Part shown: positions 39,890 to 47,786 of the stretch, in pieces
Layout of the letters: each line of letters opens with the position of its first letter
Numbering within the stretch: the first letter of the stretch is position 1
Source of the DNA: Anaerolineae bacterium
GTDB taxonomy: Bacteria > Chloroflexota > Anaerolineae > Aggregatilineales > Phototrophicaceae
Assembly (NCBI GenBank): GCA_020849765.1
Contig: JADLAY010000024.1
Location: 360,196-424,195, forward strand
DNA: 64,000 nt
Direction of reading: 5' to 3'
Made by a program: the position numbers and the translations under genes
Notes under the pieces: generated by a model
Seen by the model: only the letters and a program-made list of their open reading frames with translations
Told to the model about the DNA's origin: nothing
The model's database searches: none

Positions 39890-40342
39890 TCAGCCCATCG
39901 GCGAGAAGCGCATGAACACGGCAAACTTGCCGATGTCCATCAGGTCGACGACTGGCGTGCCTGCTGCATAGTTGAAGAAATCCTCGAACAAGCCGGGCCG
40001 TTCGTGCTCATACACATCAAGCACGCGCCTGAGCTGTTCAGGCGTATCGACCGGCACCGGCTCCGCACAGGCCTGGATGACTTTCCCGCCAATTTCCACC
40101 GTCACAATCGGATTCGCGAGCGCATTCCGGTACCAATTGGAATGGCCGCCCATGTTGAATGCCAGGTAAGCGCTGCCGTCGAGGACGTAGTCAATCGGCA
40201 CGGAGCGCTTTTGCCCTGTTTTGCGCCCGGTGGTCGTAATGACCATGAACCGCTTGCTCTTGAAGAGGCGCAGCAGGCCTACCTGCAACTGCAATATCCA
40301 CTTGGGTTGATACGGGGGTGCGGTAAACTTCGATTTCATCAT
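39890..40342 (-). CDS. F420-type deazaflavin-dependent nitroreductase family protein
   Basis: 150 residues, ATG 40342 behind CAGGGAG. The DUF385/Ddn split-barrel family is recognised by TTTGRKTGQKRSVPI, YLAFNMGGHSNWYRNALANP and VTVEIGG. Relatives in Actinobacteria reduce quinones or nitro compounds with F420H2. If it uses F420, the host should make F420; no biosynthesis gene lies in the window. It could instead bind other cofactors or fatty acids, as some family members do. Confidence 0.85.
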   Translation of the reverse strand: MMKSKFTAPPYQPKWILQLQVGLLRLFKSKRFMVITTTGRKTGQKRSVPIDYVLDGSAYLAFNMGGHSNWYRNALANPIVTVEIGGKVIQACAEPVPVDTPEQLRRVLDVYEHERPGLFEDFFNYAAGTPVVDLMDIGKFAVFMRFSPMG

Positions 40343-40509
40343 GACTCCCTGCCAGAGAGGCAGCCTGAACGCGTCAATCCGCCATAGACTCTATATACCT
40401 ATTGCGGTTGCACAGCCAGTGAGGAAGATCACCTGTTCGGGCAGAAATGCGGGCGGATTTGGCGGGATGTGAGCGCTTGCGTTTGTGCAATTGGCGATTG
40501 GCATTATAT

Positions 40510-40560
40510 TATAATGGTTGAGATTTGATTTGTATGTTTGCGTGGTGGGTAATAACCACG
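40510..40560 (+). promoter_or_regulatory. Candidate -10 and leader hairpin before the 40601 gene
   Basis: TATAAT (40510-40515) lies in an AT-rich patch without a convincing -35. CGTGGT (40541-40546) and ACCACG (40555-40560) form a stem in the predicted leader. The rest of the 258-base gap 40343-40600 shows nothing else recognisable. Confidence 0.35.
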
Positions 40561-40600
40561 GATACTACGCTGTAGACCTACACAGACGAAAGGCGGCGGC

Positions 40601-41965
40601 ATGATCAAATGGCTGCAAGATAGTTACAACGGCCTGTACAAAGTACTGCTGGAGCCCGTCACGCCGCGCCGCCGGACGGTTCTGGCGTTGGTCGTCGGCG
40701 TACTGTTGGGGCTCATGTGGGCCTATTTGATTGCGCCGGTCGTCTTCTATGACGCCGATCCCAACAGCCTGCATCAAAGCTGGCAGGACGAGTGGGTCAA
40801 GCTGCTCGCCGACCGCAATGCCGCCGCCAATGCGGACATCAGCCAGGAAATCACGCTGATGCTGCGTCAGGTCGATGATCCGGTAGGGATCGTCAACCGC
40901 CTGCTTAACGACCCGGCCGAAGCCGAACGCGCCTCGCGCCTGAACGCGATCCTGCCGTTCGCCGAGGTCGCGCAAAATACCGCCGCGACCGCCCCGCAGC
41001 CGAATCTCGTTGGCAGCATTTTGCCGTGGATCGTCGCGCCGCTGGTGATCGCCATCATCTTCGTGATCGTCGCCTGGCTGTGGAATCTGTTCATCTACCC
41101 CAACCTGATCGAACCGATCAGACGTCGCCGCGCGAACAGCGGTGCCCCCGCGGACGAAGGCGCCGCGCGCGCCCGCCAGGAAGCGGAGATGCGCCGCCAG
41201 GCGGAAGCCACGCAGAAGACGGACTTCAGCGTCTCGCAGTATGGCAAGCCGCTCATGCAGCGCATGTCGGTCTACATTCCGGGGCGCGGCCAGTTCGACG
41301 ACTCGTTCAGCATCGAGGATGAGGAAGAGAAGTTCCTGGGCGAATGCGGCGCAGGCATCTCCGAGGTCATCGGCACGGGCGACCCGGCTAACGTGACCGC
41401 GATCGAGGCCTGGCTGTTCGACAAGGACGATTTCGTGCGCACGATCACGCACGTGTTCGCTTCGGAGCACGCTTACAACGACCCCGGCCTGCGTGCCAAG
41501 CTGGAGCCGAAAGGCCCGGTCGTGCTGGCGCGGCCCGGCGCGATCACGACGCTGGAAACCGCTTCGTTGCGTCTGCAGGCGCGCATCGTCGAGCTTGAGT
41601 ACGGTGATGGCCCGCTGCCGCCGAACAGCTATTTCCGCAAGCTGACGGTCGAGCTGGCGGCCTGGCGCAAAGTCGCGGGCGGTCAACCGGCCGTGACAGC
41701 GCCCGCCCCTGTGCCAGTCGCCGCGGCCAGCGTGCCCACACCGTCGTTCACGCCGGTCAGCACGCCCGCACCGATCATGCCGCCACCGGTGTCGGCGCCG
41801 CCGGTCACGACCGTCTCGTCACCGCTGCCGCAAGACCCAACCTTCGGCGCGGTGCAGCCGCAGCGCCCGCTGACGCCTCCTCCGGTGATCTCGCCCCCAC
41901 CGCGTCCAACGGTCGAAGATGACGATCCGTTCGGCGGCACCGGCGATTTCGACCCGGTGCACTAG
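40601..41965 (+). CDS. Two-helix membrane protein of unknown function with Pro-rich tail
   Basis: 454 residues from ATG 40601 behind AAAGGCGG. Transmembrane helices are at about 27-47 and 143-168, enclosing an extracytoplasmic helical loop of about 95 residues. The cytoplasmic part starts with an Arg-rich, coiled-coil-like stretch (180-210), then an approximately 130-residue globular domain (from YGKPLMQRMSVYIPG to LTVELAAWRKV). It ends in a Pro/Val/Thr-rich tail and acidic DDDPFGGTGDFD. No family recognised. Single gene between its own promoter region and a bidirectional terminator. Confidence 0.7.
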   Translation: MIKWLQDSYNGLYKVLLEPVTPRRRTVLALVVGVLLGLMWAYLIAPVVFYDADPNSLHQSWQDEWVKLLADRNAAANADISQEITLMLRQVDDPVGIVNRLLNDPAEAERASRLNAILPFAEVAQNTAATAPQPNLVGSILPWIVAPLVIAIIFVIVAWLWNLFIYPNLIEPIRRRRANSGAPADEGAARARQEAEMRRQAEATQKTDFSVSQYGKPLMQRMSVYIPGRGQFDDSFSIEDEEEKFLGECGAGISEVIGTGDPANVTAIEAWLFDKDDFVRTITHVFASEHAYNDPGLRAKLEPKGPVVLARPGAITTLETASLRLQARIVELEYGDGPLPPNSYFRKLTVELAAWRKVAGGQPAVTAPAPVPVAAASVPTPSFTPVSTPAPIMPPPVSAPPVTTVSSPLPQDPTFGAVQPQRPLTPPPVISPPPRPTVEDDDPFGGTGDFDPVH

Positions 41966-41978
41966 ACTGACCAGAATG

Positions 41979-42009
41979 AAAAAGCCGGAGTGTTTCGCTC
42001 CGGCTTTTT
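41979..42009. terminator. Bidirectional terminator
   Basis: AAAAAGCCGGAG (41979-41990), 7-base loop, CTCCGGCTTTTT (41998-42009). It serves the membrane-protein gene on the plus strand and greA on the minus strand. Confidence 0.92.
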
Positions 42010-42041
42010 GATCTCTGTGTGTGACGTCAGGCGGCAGGCGT

Positions 42042-42509
42042 TTAGTCAAGCGCCTTGATCTTGAAGACCATCGCGCCGGAAGGCGTGTTGACCTTGACCT
42101 TGTCGCCCTTCTTGTGCCCTAACAAGGCGCTGCCGACCGGGCTCTCGTTCGAGATCTTGCGCTCGCCGGGGTTGGCTTCCGCCGCGCCGACGATGGTGTA
42201 GGTCTCTTCTTCGTCGACGCCATCTTCAACGATGGTGACGCGCGTGCCCAGGCCGACGACGCCGCTGGCGCCGTCATTCTCGATCAGCACCGCCGACCGG
42301 AGCAGATTCTCCAGGTACTTGATACGGCCCTCGATGAATGCCTGCTGCTCCTTGGCATCGTGATAATCGGCATTCTCTTTGAGATCGCCCTGGGCAACCG
42401 CCTCGGCCAACTTCTGCGCCAGCTCCGGACGCCGGACGCTGACCAGCGTGTTCAGTTCACGCTCAAGTTCCTGCTTACCTTCGACAGTCAAATACGTGAC
42501 GTCGGCCAT
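42042..42509 (-). CDS. greA: Transcription elongation factor GreA
   Basis: 155 residues, standard length. N-terminal coiled coil with the acidic tip GDLKENADYHDAKEQQ that enters the RNA polymerase secondary channel, and a C-terminal FKBP-like domain (ISNESPVGSALLGHKKGD). It rescues backtracked polymerase by stimulating transcript cleavage. GAGGGAAG precedes ATG 42509. Monocistronic, ending at the bidirectional terminator. Confidence 0.96.
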   Translation of the reverse strand: MADVTYLTVEGKQELERELNTLVSVRRPELAQKLAEAVAQGDLKENADYHDAKEQQAFIEGRIKYLENLLRSAVLIENDGASGVVGLGTRVTIVEDGVDEEETYTIVGAAEANPGERKISNESPVGSALLGHKKGDKVKVNTPSGAMVFKIKALD

Positions 42510-42626
42510 GATGCTTCCCTCGTCTCAAACAGTCATGCGATTAACTCGGCTGCCCAAAGCAGCGATGCGTTGTGCGCTGATTCTACGCTCTAATAACAGT
42601 AAAAGTACAGGCAGAAATGTGATTGA

Positions 42627-43760
42627 TCATGGACTAAGCGTGATATCGAGCCAGGTCGTCCGGTTTGGATAGATGTAAACGATCTGGCGGAAGCGCACGC
42701 GCCCGTTATCGCTGACCGTCACCTGATAGTAATTGGCGGGCAAATCACCGAGCACGAAGTTCTCGTTGAAGACGGAATCGGGATTTACGGTGTCGTTGAT
42801 GTAGCTGAAAGCGAAGCGCGAGATGTCCGTCGATTCGATGCGCAGCGGCGCTTCCGCAAGCAGCGTCCCGTTGGCATCCCTGATCACGCCCGCGAGCGTG
42901 CCGAAGGTCGGATACGGACGAATCCACAACTCGGGGTTGCGCGTTGAACCATAGTCGTGCGGATCGCCGACGCGCACCTCGAAATGCAGATGCGGCCCCA
43001 GCGCGATACCCGTCCCACCCACGGTGCCGATCTGCGTGCCGGTCGTCACCGACTGCCCTGTCTCGACGCGAAAGGTGTCCATGTGCCCATAGAGCGTGAA
43101 GACGGGCTGCCCATCCGGCGTCGTGATGTTGTGCTGAATGACGACGACGCGGCCGTAGAAGTCCGGCTGCGGGCCGAACAGCGTGTCGATATCTGGCCCG
43201 GCGTAATAGACGACGCCATCGCCTGCGGCCAGGATCGGCGTCCCAACCGGGTTTTCGAGGTCGATGCCATGATGCGGGCGGAATCGTCCTCCGGCCGTCG
43301 CGCCATACGGATAGACACGGTTGGCCCAGTTCACACCGCCTTCACCAATGGGACGGGCGAATACGTAGTGATCGGCCAACTGCGCCGCAGGATTGGCTGG
43401 GGGCGGCGTCCAGGTCGGCTCGGGCGTATTGTTCGGGTCATCCGCCGGGTCGGTCGGCGTGGCCGAAGCGATCGGCGTGGTCGTCGGCGGGATGGGCGTC
43501 GCCGTCAGGGTCGGTGTGATCGTCGGCGAGGGCGTGATGGTCGGCGTATTGGATGGCGTTAGTGTCGGCGTTGGCGGCAGTGTGGGCGTCCGGCTCGGCT
43601 GCAGATTGGCCGTCGGGATCGGCGTGTTCTGTTGTAGGACACGCGTGGCAGCCGCGGTCGAAGGCAGCGTGGCAGCAAACGGGGTTTGCTCAGCGGTCGT
43701 CTGGCAGCCCGCGATCGTGAGCAGCACAGCGACAAAAGCGAGGCGAAACTTGGTTGTCAT
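42627..43760 (-). CDS. M23-family (LytM) metallopeptidase lipoprotein
   Basis: 377 residues. Lipoprotein signal with lipobox IAGC (Cys19), then a Thr/Pro-rich stalk (about 45-120). The M23 domain (about 150-275) has HHGIDL, a metal-binding His in LYGHMD and HLHFEVRV, so the zinc site is complete. The C-terminal 90 residues form a beta-rich domain. It probably cleaves peptidoglycan cross-links outside the membrane, or activates amidases. The start overlaps the preceding ftcD stop by four bases. Confidence 0.88.
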   Translation of the reverse strand: MTTKFRLAFVAVLLTIAGCQTTAEQTPFAATLPSTAAATRVLQQNTPIPTANLQPSRTPTLPPTPTLTPSNTPTITPSPTITPTLTATPIPPTTTPIASATPTDPADDPNNTPEPTWTPPPANPAAQLADHYVFARPIGEGGVNWANRVYPYGATAGGRFRPHHGIDLENPVGTPILAAGDGVVYYAGPDIDTLFGPQPDFYGRVVVIQHNITTPDGQPVFTLYGHMDTFRVETGQSVTTGTQIGTVGGTGIALGPHLHFEVRVGDPHDYGSTRNPELWIRPYPTFGTLAGVIRDANGTLLAEAPLRIESTDISRFAFSYINDTVNPDSVFNENFVLGDLPANYYQVTVSDNGRVRFRQIVYIYPNRTTWLDITLSP

Positions 43761-44671
43761 TCGAATTCCAAAGGCCGATAATCGCCGGTGACACTGCCCA
43801 ACCGGGCTTCCAATACCTGTGAACGGGTTGTGAGAGGAAGTTGCAGACTCTCCAGCGCATAGTCTAGCAGAGCCGCCTGAGGGATCAAGCCGATTAATTC
43901 CGTGCGCGTGATCTGAACGCCAAAGAGGGCGGCCGCCGCGCGCAGTTCACGCATGGCCGTGTAGAGCGAGGTCTGCTGGAAGTCGACCACGTTCATCGAC
44001 ACCTGCGCGACTCCACCGACCATGACGCCGATCGCTTTCACGAACGGCAGCCCACCACCCGACGCGCGGATCTTGTAGGCGATGGCCTGCGCAATCTGAA
44101 CGTCGGTCGTGTCGAGATAGGCGTTGAAGGCGATCAGGATCTTGCGCACGCCGATGACCGCCGCGCCCGCTGTACCCAGCTGCGACGGACCGTAATCCGG
44201 CTGCCATTCAGGCAGCCCGATGCGCTCGCCGAGACCTTCGTAGCCACCGCGCCGAATGTACGACAGGTCACGCCGATCCTGGTGAACGGCGGCTTCCTCA
44301 TACAGGAAGACCGGCACGCTCAACGACTCTCCCACTCGCTGCCCCAGGTTGCGCACCAGGGCCACGCACTCCGTCACCGAGTAATCACGCAGCGGTACGA
44401 ACGGCACCACGTCCGCAGCGCCGACGCGTGGATGCACGCCCGCATGCTGGGTCAGGTCGATCTCGCGCGTCGCGACCTCGATTCCGCGGAAGGCCGCTTC
44501 CGCCACCGCTTCCGGCTCGCCGACGAAGGTGACCACGGTGCGGTTGTGGTCGACATCGCTGCTGGCGTCGAGCACGTCGACCGGCGCGGACGCAATTGCG
44601 CTGACAATAGCGTCAATCACCGGTTGGCGGCGTCCTTCGCTGAAATTGGGGATGCACTCGACCAGCGCCAT
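43757..44671 (-). CDS. ftcD: Glutamate formimidoyltransferase
   Basis: 304 residues, the single-domain bacterial form (no cyclodeaminase part). It transfers the formimino group from formiminoglutamate to tetrahydrofolate in histidine degradation. Marks are ECIPNFSEGR at the N-terminus, DVDHNRTVVTFVG with the catalytic His region, HPRVGAADVVPF and GGGLPFVKAIG. Its ATG directly abuts the stop of the upstream gene, and it overlaps the M23 gene, so it is embedded in an envelope-type operon. No other hut genes are present. Confidence 0.93.
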   Translation of the reverse strand: MALVECIPNFSEGRRQPVIDAIVSAIASAPVDVLDASSDVDHNRTVVTFVGEPEAVAEAAFRGIEVATREIDLTQHAGVHPRVGAADVVPFVPLRDYSVTECVALVRNLGQRVGESLSVPVFLYEEAAVHQDRRDLSYIRRGGYEGLGERIGLPEWQPDYGPSQLGTAGAAVIGVRKILIAFNAYLDTTDVQIAQAIAYKIRASGGGLPFVKAIGVMVGGVAQVSMNVVDFQQTSLYTAMRELRAAAALFGVQITRTELIGLIPQAALLDYALESLQLPLTTRSQVLEARLGSVTGDYRPLEFE

Positions 44672-46801
44672 CTAGCCCGGTTCCTCGTCGTCGACAAAGG
44701 CTGGTGGCTCGGTTGGCGGGCGTGGCGTCAGATCGACGTTAGCATCCTGCGGCTCGGTCTCAAGCGCAATCAATGTGCTCTCGTCCAGGATCTTGCCGTT
44801 GAGACGGTTGTAGAGCCCGGGATTATCCAGCCGATCGACCGCGTAGCGCCAGCGACGTTCGCCCGCCTCGCGCAGCACCGAGCGGCAGTTGGTGCAGTGG
44901 ACCGTCCGCCGCGGGCGCGGGATGCCCAGGAAGCGCTCGTTACGACTGACGACGACCAGATGCCCCTGCTTGCAGACCGGGCATGCGTCGATAACAAAGC
45001 CATTCTTGTAGCGATCCGTCGCCTGCAAGCCGCGCCAATAGAGACCGGCATAAGCGCCGACAACTGCCAGCCCGGCGATGCCTGCGATCAACTCAACCGG
45101 CAGGCGCGGGCCGGGCGTCTCGCCGGAGGGTGTCGGCGTCGTCACTTCCAGGCCGGGGCGCGTCGGGATGATGGCGACCTCGGTCGCCGCGCTGGTCGCG
45201 GTCGACGTGACCGTCGCCGTCGGCGCAGGTGTGAGCGCGTGGGTCGCACTCGGCATAACCGTCGGCGGCAGATCGGTTGGTACAGCCGCACCGAGTGACT
45301 CGGTCGCTGTCGGTGCTCTGGTCTGCGTCGCCACGGTCGGTACCAGCGTATTCGTCCACGAAGGCGTCGCGCTCGGCGCAGGTGTCTCTGTCGCCGTGGA
45401 GGTCGGTACCGGCGTGTTCGTCGCCGTGGCCGTAGGCGCTGGCGTATTGGATGCCGTCGCGCTCGGACGCGGTGACGACGTAGCCGCCAACTGTGCAGCC
45501 AGCTCGGTTGGTTCGGGCGTCGACGTCTCTGTTGGCGCGAGTGTCGAAGTATCCGTGGGAGCAGGCGTATTCGAAGGCGCCGGTGTACGAGTTGCTGTCG
45601 GGCGCCGTGTAGGCGTGTCGGTCAGCGCCAGTGTGGGCGTATCTGTGGGTGGCGCTGTGTCGGTCGCCGTTGCCGTGGGCCGTGGCGTGGATGTCGCCGT
45701 CGACGTATTCGTCGCCGACGGTGTAGATGTTGCCGTCTCGGTGGGCGACGCTGTATTGGTCGCAGTTGCCGTGGGCGCTTCCGTCTGTGTCGGCGTATCC
45801 GTTGGAACTGACGTCTCAGTGGATGACGCTGTCGCTGTCGGTGTTGCCGTCGCCGTCGATGTGCTGGTTGCGCTCGGCGCGGATGTCGGCGTGTCGGTCG
45901 GCGCTGGAGTCTCTGTCGCAGTGACCAACGGACGCGCCGTAGACGCCGAGCGAGGCGTATTCGTCGCAAATGACGCGGAAGTTGCCGTCAGAGTCGGCGT
46001 ATCCGATGGCACCGGAGTCTGTGTCACGGTCGCGGTTGGAGTTCGCGTTGCGGTGGCCGACGGGCGCGGCGTCAGCGTGGCGGTATCGGTCGGCGTCGGG
46101 GTGTCCGTGTTGGTCGGCGTTGGAGTCGGTGTCGAGGTCGCCGTATTGGTGAAGGTCGCGCTCGGCGTCAGATTACTGCGCAGCAGCGACGGCAGCGTGT
46201 TCAGATCGACATCCCAGTGCACGAGCGGTCGCGCTATCCATGCAAAGTCATCTTCGAAGCGGATCAGAATCCAGTCATTCTCCGGCATGCGTCCGACCGG
46301 CTCCACCTGCGTGCCATTGGCGAGCACGCCCAAAGACCGGTAGGTGATGCCCGGCCCGATGCGCACGTAGGCGCCATTCCCGCCCACATCGACCCAACTA
46401 CCCTCCGGCGTCGGAGTCGCCAACGTGAACGGCTCACTGCTGACACCGGTCGGCGTCAGGTTCGCCTCGTCGACGACCGGCAGCGTCTCAAGTTCGATGG
46501 CCCATTGCGCCAGATCACGGCGAATCCAGCCGAAGCCAAGACCATAACGCAGCATGACCCAGGTCGAGGCCTCATTGCGCCCGACCGGGACGACCTGCGC
46601 GCCACGCACGAGCCGCCCCACAGGAAGATACGTCCCGGCAGGGCCGCCACGGACGTAGATATCATCGCGAATGACGAAGCTGCCGCGCGGCGTCGCTGTC
46701 GGCGTGGTCTGGGCGTGCAGCGACGACGGGACGAATGCCCACATCAGGCACAGCGCAAGGGCTGCCAGCGCCAGAAGGATATGCACTCGTCGACGGTTCA
46801 C
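44672..46801 (-). CDS. SH3-repeat, PT-stalk membrane protein with cytoplasmic zinc ribbon
   Basis: 709 residues. Signal peptide 1-30, then two SH3b-like units (about 40-110 and 130-200; DIYVRGGPAGTYLPVG and AYVRIGPGITYRSLG). A stalk of about 340 residues is almost only Thr, Pro, Ala and Ser (210-550). One transmembrane helix (about 566-590, LPVELIAGIAGLAVVGAYAG) follows. The cytoplasmic tail has CPVC and CTNC pairs about 30 residues apart, a zinc-ribbon-like module. The layout suggests a surface-to-cytoplasm link, but no function is known. The stop directly abuts the ftcD start codon. Confidence 0.78.
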   Translation of the reverse strand: MNRRRVHILLALAALALCLMWAFVPSSLHAQTTPTATPRGSFVIRDDIYVRGGPAGTYLPVGRLVRGAQVVPVGRNEASTWVMLRYGLGFGWIRRDLAQWAIELETLPVVDEANLTPTGVSSEPFTLATPTPEGSWVDVGGNGAYVRIGPGITYRSLGVLANGTQVEPVGRMPENDWILIRFEDDFAWIARPLVHWDVDLNTLPSLLRSNLTPSATFTNTATSTPTPTPTNTDTPTPTDTATLTPRPSATATRTPTATVTQTPVPSDTPTLTATSASFATNTPRSASTARPLVTATETPAPTDTPTSAPSATSTSTATATPTATASSTETSVPTDTPTQTEAPTATATNTASPTETATSTPSATNTSTATSTPRPTATATDTAPPTDTPTLALTDTPTRRPTATRTPAPSNTPAPTDTSTLAPTETSTPEPTELAAQLAATSSPRPSATASNTPAPTATATNTPVPTSTATETPAPSATPSWTNTLVPTVATQTRAPTATESLGAAVPTDLPPTVMPSATHALTPAPTATVTSTATSAATEVAIIPTRPGLEVTTPTPSGETPGPRLPVELIAGIAGLAVVGAYAGLYWRGLQATDRYKNGFVIDACPVCKQGHLVVVSRNERFLGIPRPRRTVHCTNCRSVLREAGERRWRYAVDRLDNPGLYNRLNGKILDESTLIALETEPQDANVDLTPRPPTEPPAFVDDEEPG
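45120..46170. repeat. Low-complexity region coding the Thr/Pro stalk
   Basis: About 1 kb of degenerate TP/TA/TS-coding short repeats on the minus strand; the opposite strand consequently shows a long Val/Gly/Ser-rich open frame that is not a gene. Confidence 0.85.
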
Positions 46802-46828
46802 ATCATCGCCTTGTTCGTCATTTGCGCC

Positions 46829-47581
46829 CTACATCGCCTCGACAATCCTGAAGTTCGCCGGTGCCGGGAGCGGCGCCCCGTTTGCCAGCATGCGCACCGA
46901 CCAATCACCAGGGGTGAACGGTGCATCCTCCGGCGTGATTGAAAACCACAGGCAGTAATCCGCATCTTCGATATCGACGGTGAACTGCCACGAATAAACG
47001 ACCTGGCCACCGAACGACCATTCGACGCCCATCTCGGTTCCGGCGTGCATATTCAATGCCCGCGCTGTCGCGTAGATGATCGGCGAGTCGACCGTGAATT
47101 CCGTCGTCACCACGTCGGCGCAGCCATCGGACGACCGCACGGACGAGGCCGTCTGAACCGGCTGGAACTCCGTGATCCCGCTTGATTCGGTGCTCGCGCC
47201 AGCGCCTGCCCCAGCACCGGCACCGGAGGCATCCGTACTGCCGGGTAAATCCTCTTGCGGCACGCCTTCCACACCGCTGATCAGCGGCTGGCTCGTGTCA
47301 CGCTCCTGCACAACCTGCTGTGTCGGCGGCACGGCTGCCCTCAGCGTCGCGACCATCTGACGGTTGATGCCGTCCATCTGCGTGACGTAGGTTTGAGCAT
47401 AGACCGCCGTCGTCTGGATGGCCGTCCCCTGCGCCTGGAGATCGCGCGCCATCGTGGTGGCCTCATCCGCGAAGGCGGTGCTCTCAACGGCCATGGTTCC
47501 CGGAATGTCCTCGCCGCCGAGGGCGCTACAGCCCACCGCGGTTAGAAGGATCAAACCAGCCATAAAGATGCGCTTTGACAA
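46829..47581 (-). CDS. Small lipoprotein of unknown function
   Basis: 250 residues, TTG start 47581. Residues 1-18 are a lipoprotein signal with lipobox AVGC (Cys18). A helical region (25-90), a Gly/Ala linker (GAGAGAGA near residue 125) and a C-terminal beta domain (about 150-250) follow. The domain has two Cys (in DGCADV and DADYCLWF) that may pair and a Trp-rich strand (WSFGGQVVYSW). No known family recognised. It lies 27 bases upstream of the SH3/PT-stalk gene and likely heads the minus-strand operon down to the M23 gene. Confidence 0.7.
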   Translation of the reverse strand: MSKRIFMAGLILLTAVGCSALGGEDIPGTMAVESTAFADEATTMARDLQAQGTAIQTTAVYAQTYVTQMDGINRQMVATLRAAVPPTQQVVQERDTSQPLISGVEGVPQEDLPGSTDASGAGAGAGAGASTESSGITEFQPVQTASSVRSSDGCADVVTTEFTVDSPIIYATARALNMHAGTEMGVEWSFGGQVVYSWQFTVDIEDADYCLWFSITPEDAPFTPGDWSVRMLANGAPLPAPANFRIVEAM

Positions 47582-47671
47582 CCGAATAATCCCACGCTTT
47601 CAACAAGCCTGCCAGACGCGCTAATCATAACGAACACGCCCCGAAACGCAAGCCCAGGGCGATTTCGGCGC

Positions 47672-47700
47672 TTGCCTGCCCCATAGTTCTTTGCTACACT
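47672..47700 (+). promoter_or_regulatory. Promoter of tRNA-Arg
   Basis: TTGCCT (47672-47677), 17-bp spacer ending in TGC, then TACACT (47695-47700): a -35, extended -10 and -10 in ideal spacing, 15 bases before the tRNA. Confidence 0.7.
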
Positions 47701-47714
47701 GACGATCAGTAGAA

Positions 47715-47786
47715 GCCCCCGTAGCTCAGAGGATAGAGCGTTGCCCTCCGGAGGCAAAAGCACAGGTTCGAGTCCTGTCGGGGGCG
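47715..47786 (+). tRNA. tRNA-Arg (anticodon CCG)
   Basis: A complete cloverleaf can be folded: acceptor GCCCCCG with CGGGGGC, D-arm GCTC/GAGC, anticodon stem TTGCC/GGCAA with loop CTCCGGA (anticodon CCG at 47748-47750), T-arm ACAGG/CCTGT with TTCGAGT, and discriminator G. The 3' CCA is not fully encoded (CA follows). It reads CGG codons. Its 3' half is also the C-terminal coding part of the minus-strand recombinase gene. Confidence 0.96.

Noticed and set aside
45078..46343. 421-codon plus-strand frame opposite the Thr/Pro stalk
   Set aside because: Low-complexity Val/Gly/Ser composition is the mirror of the TP-coding repeats; no start signal.
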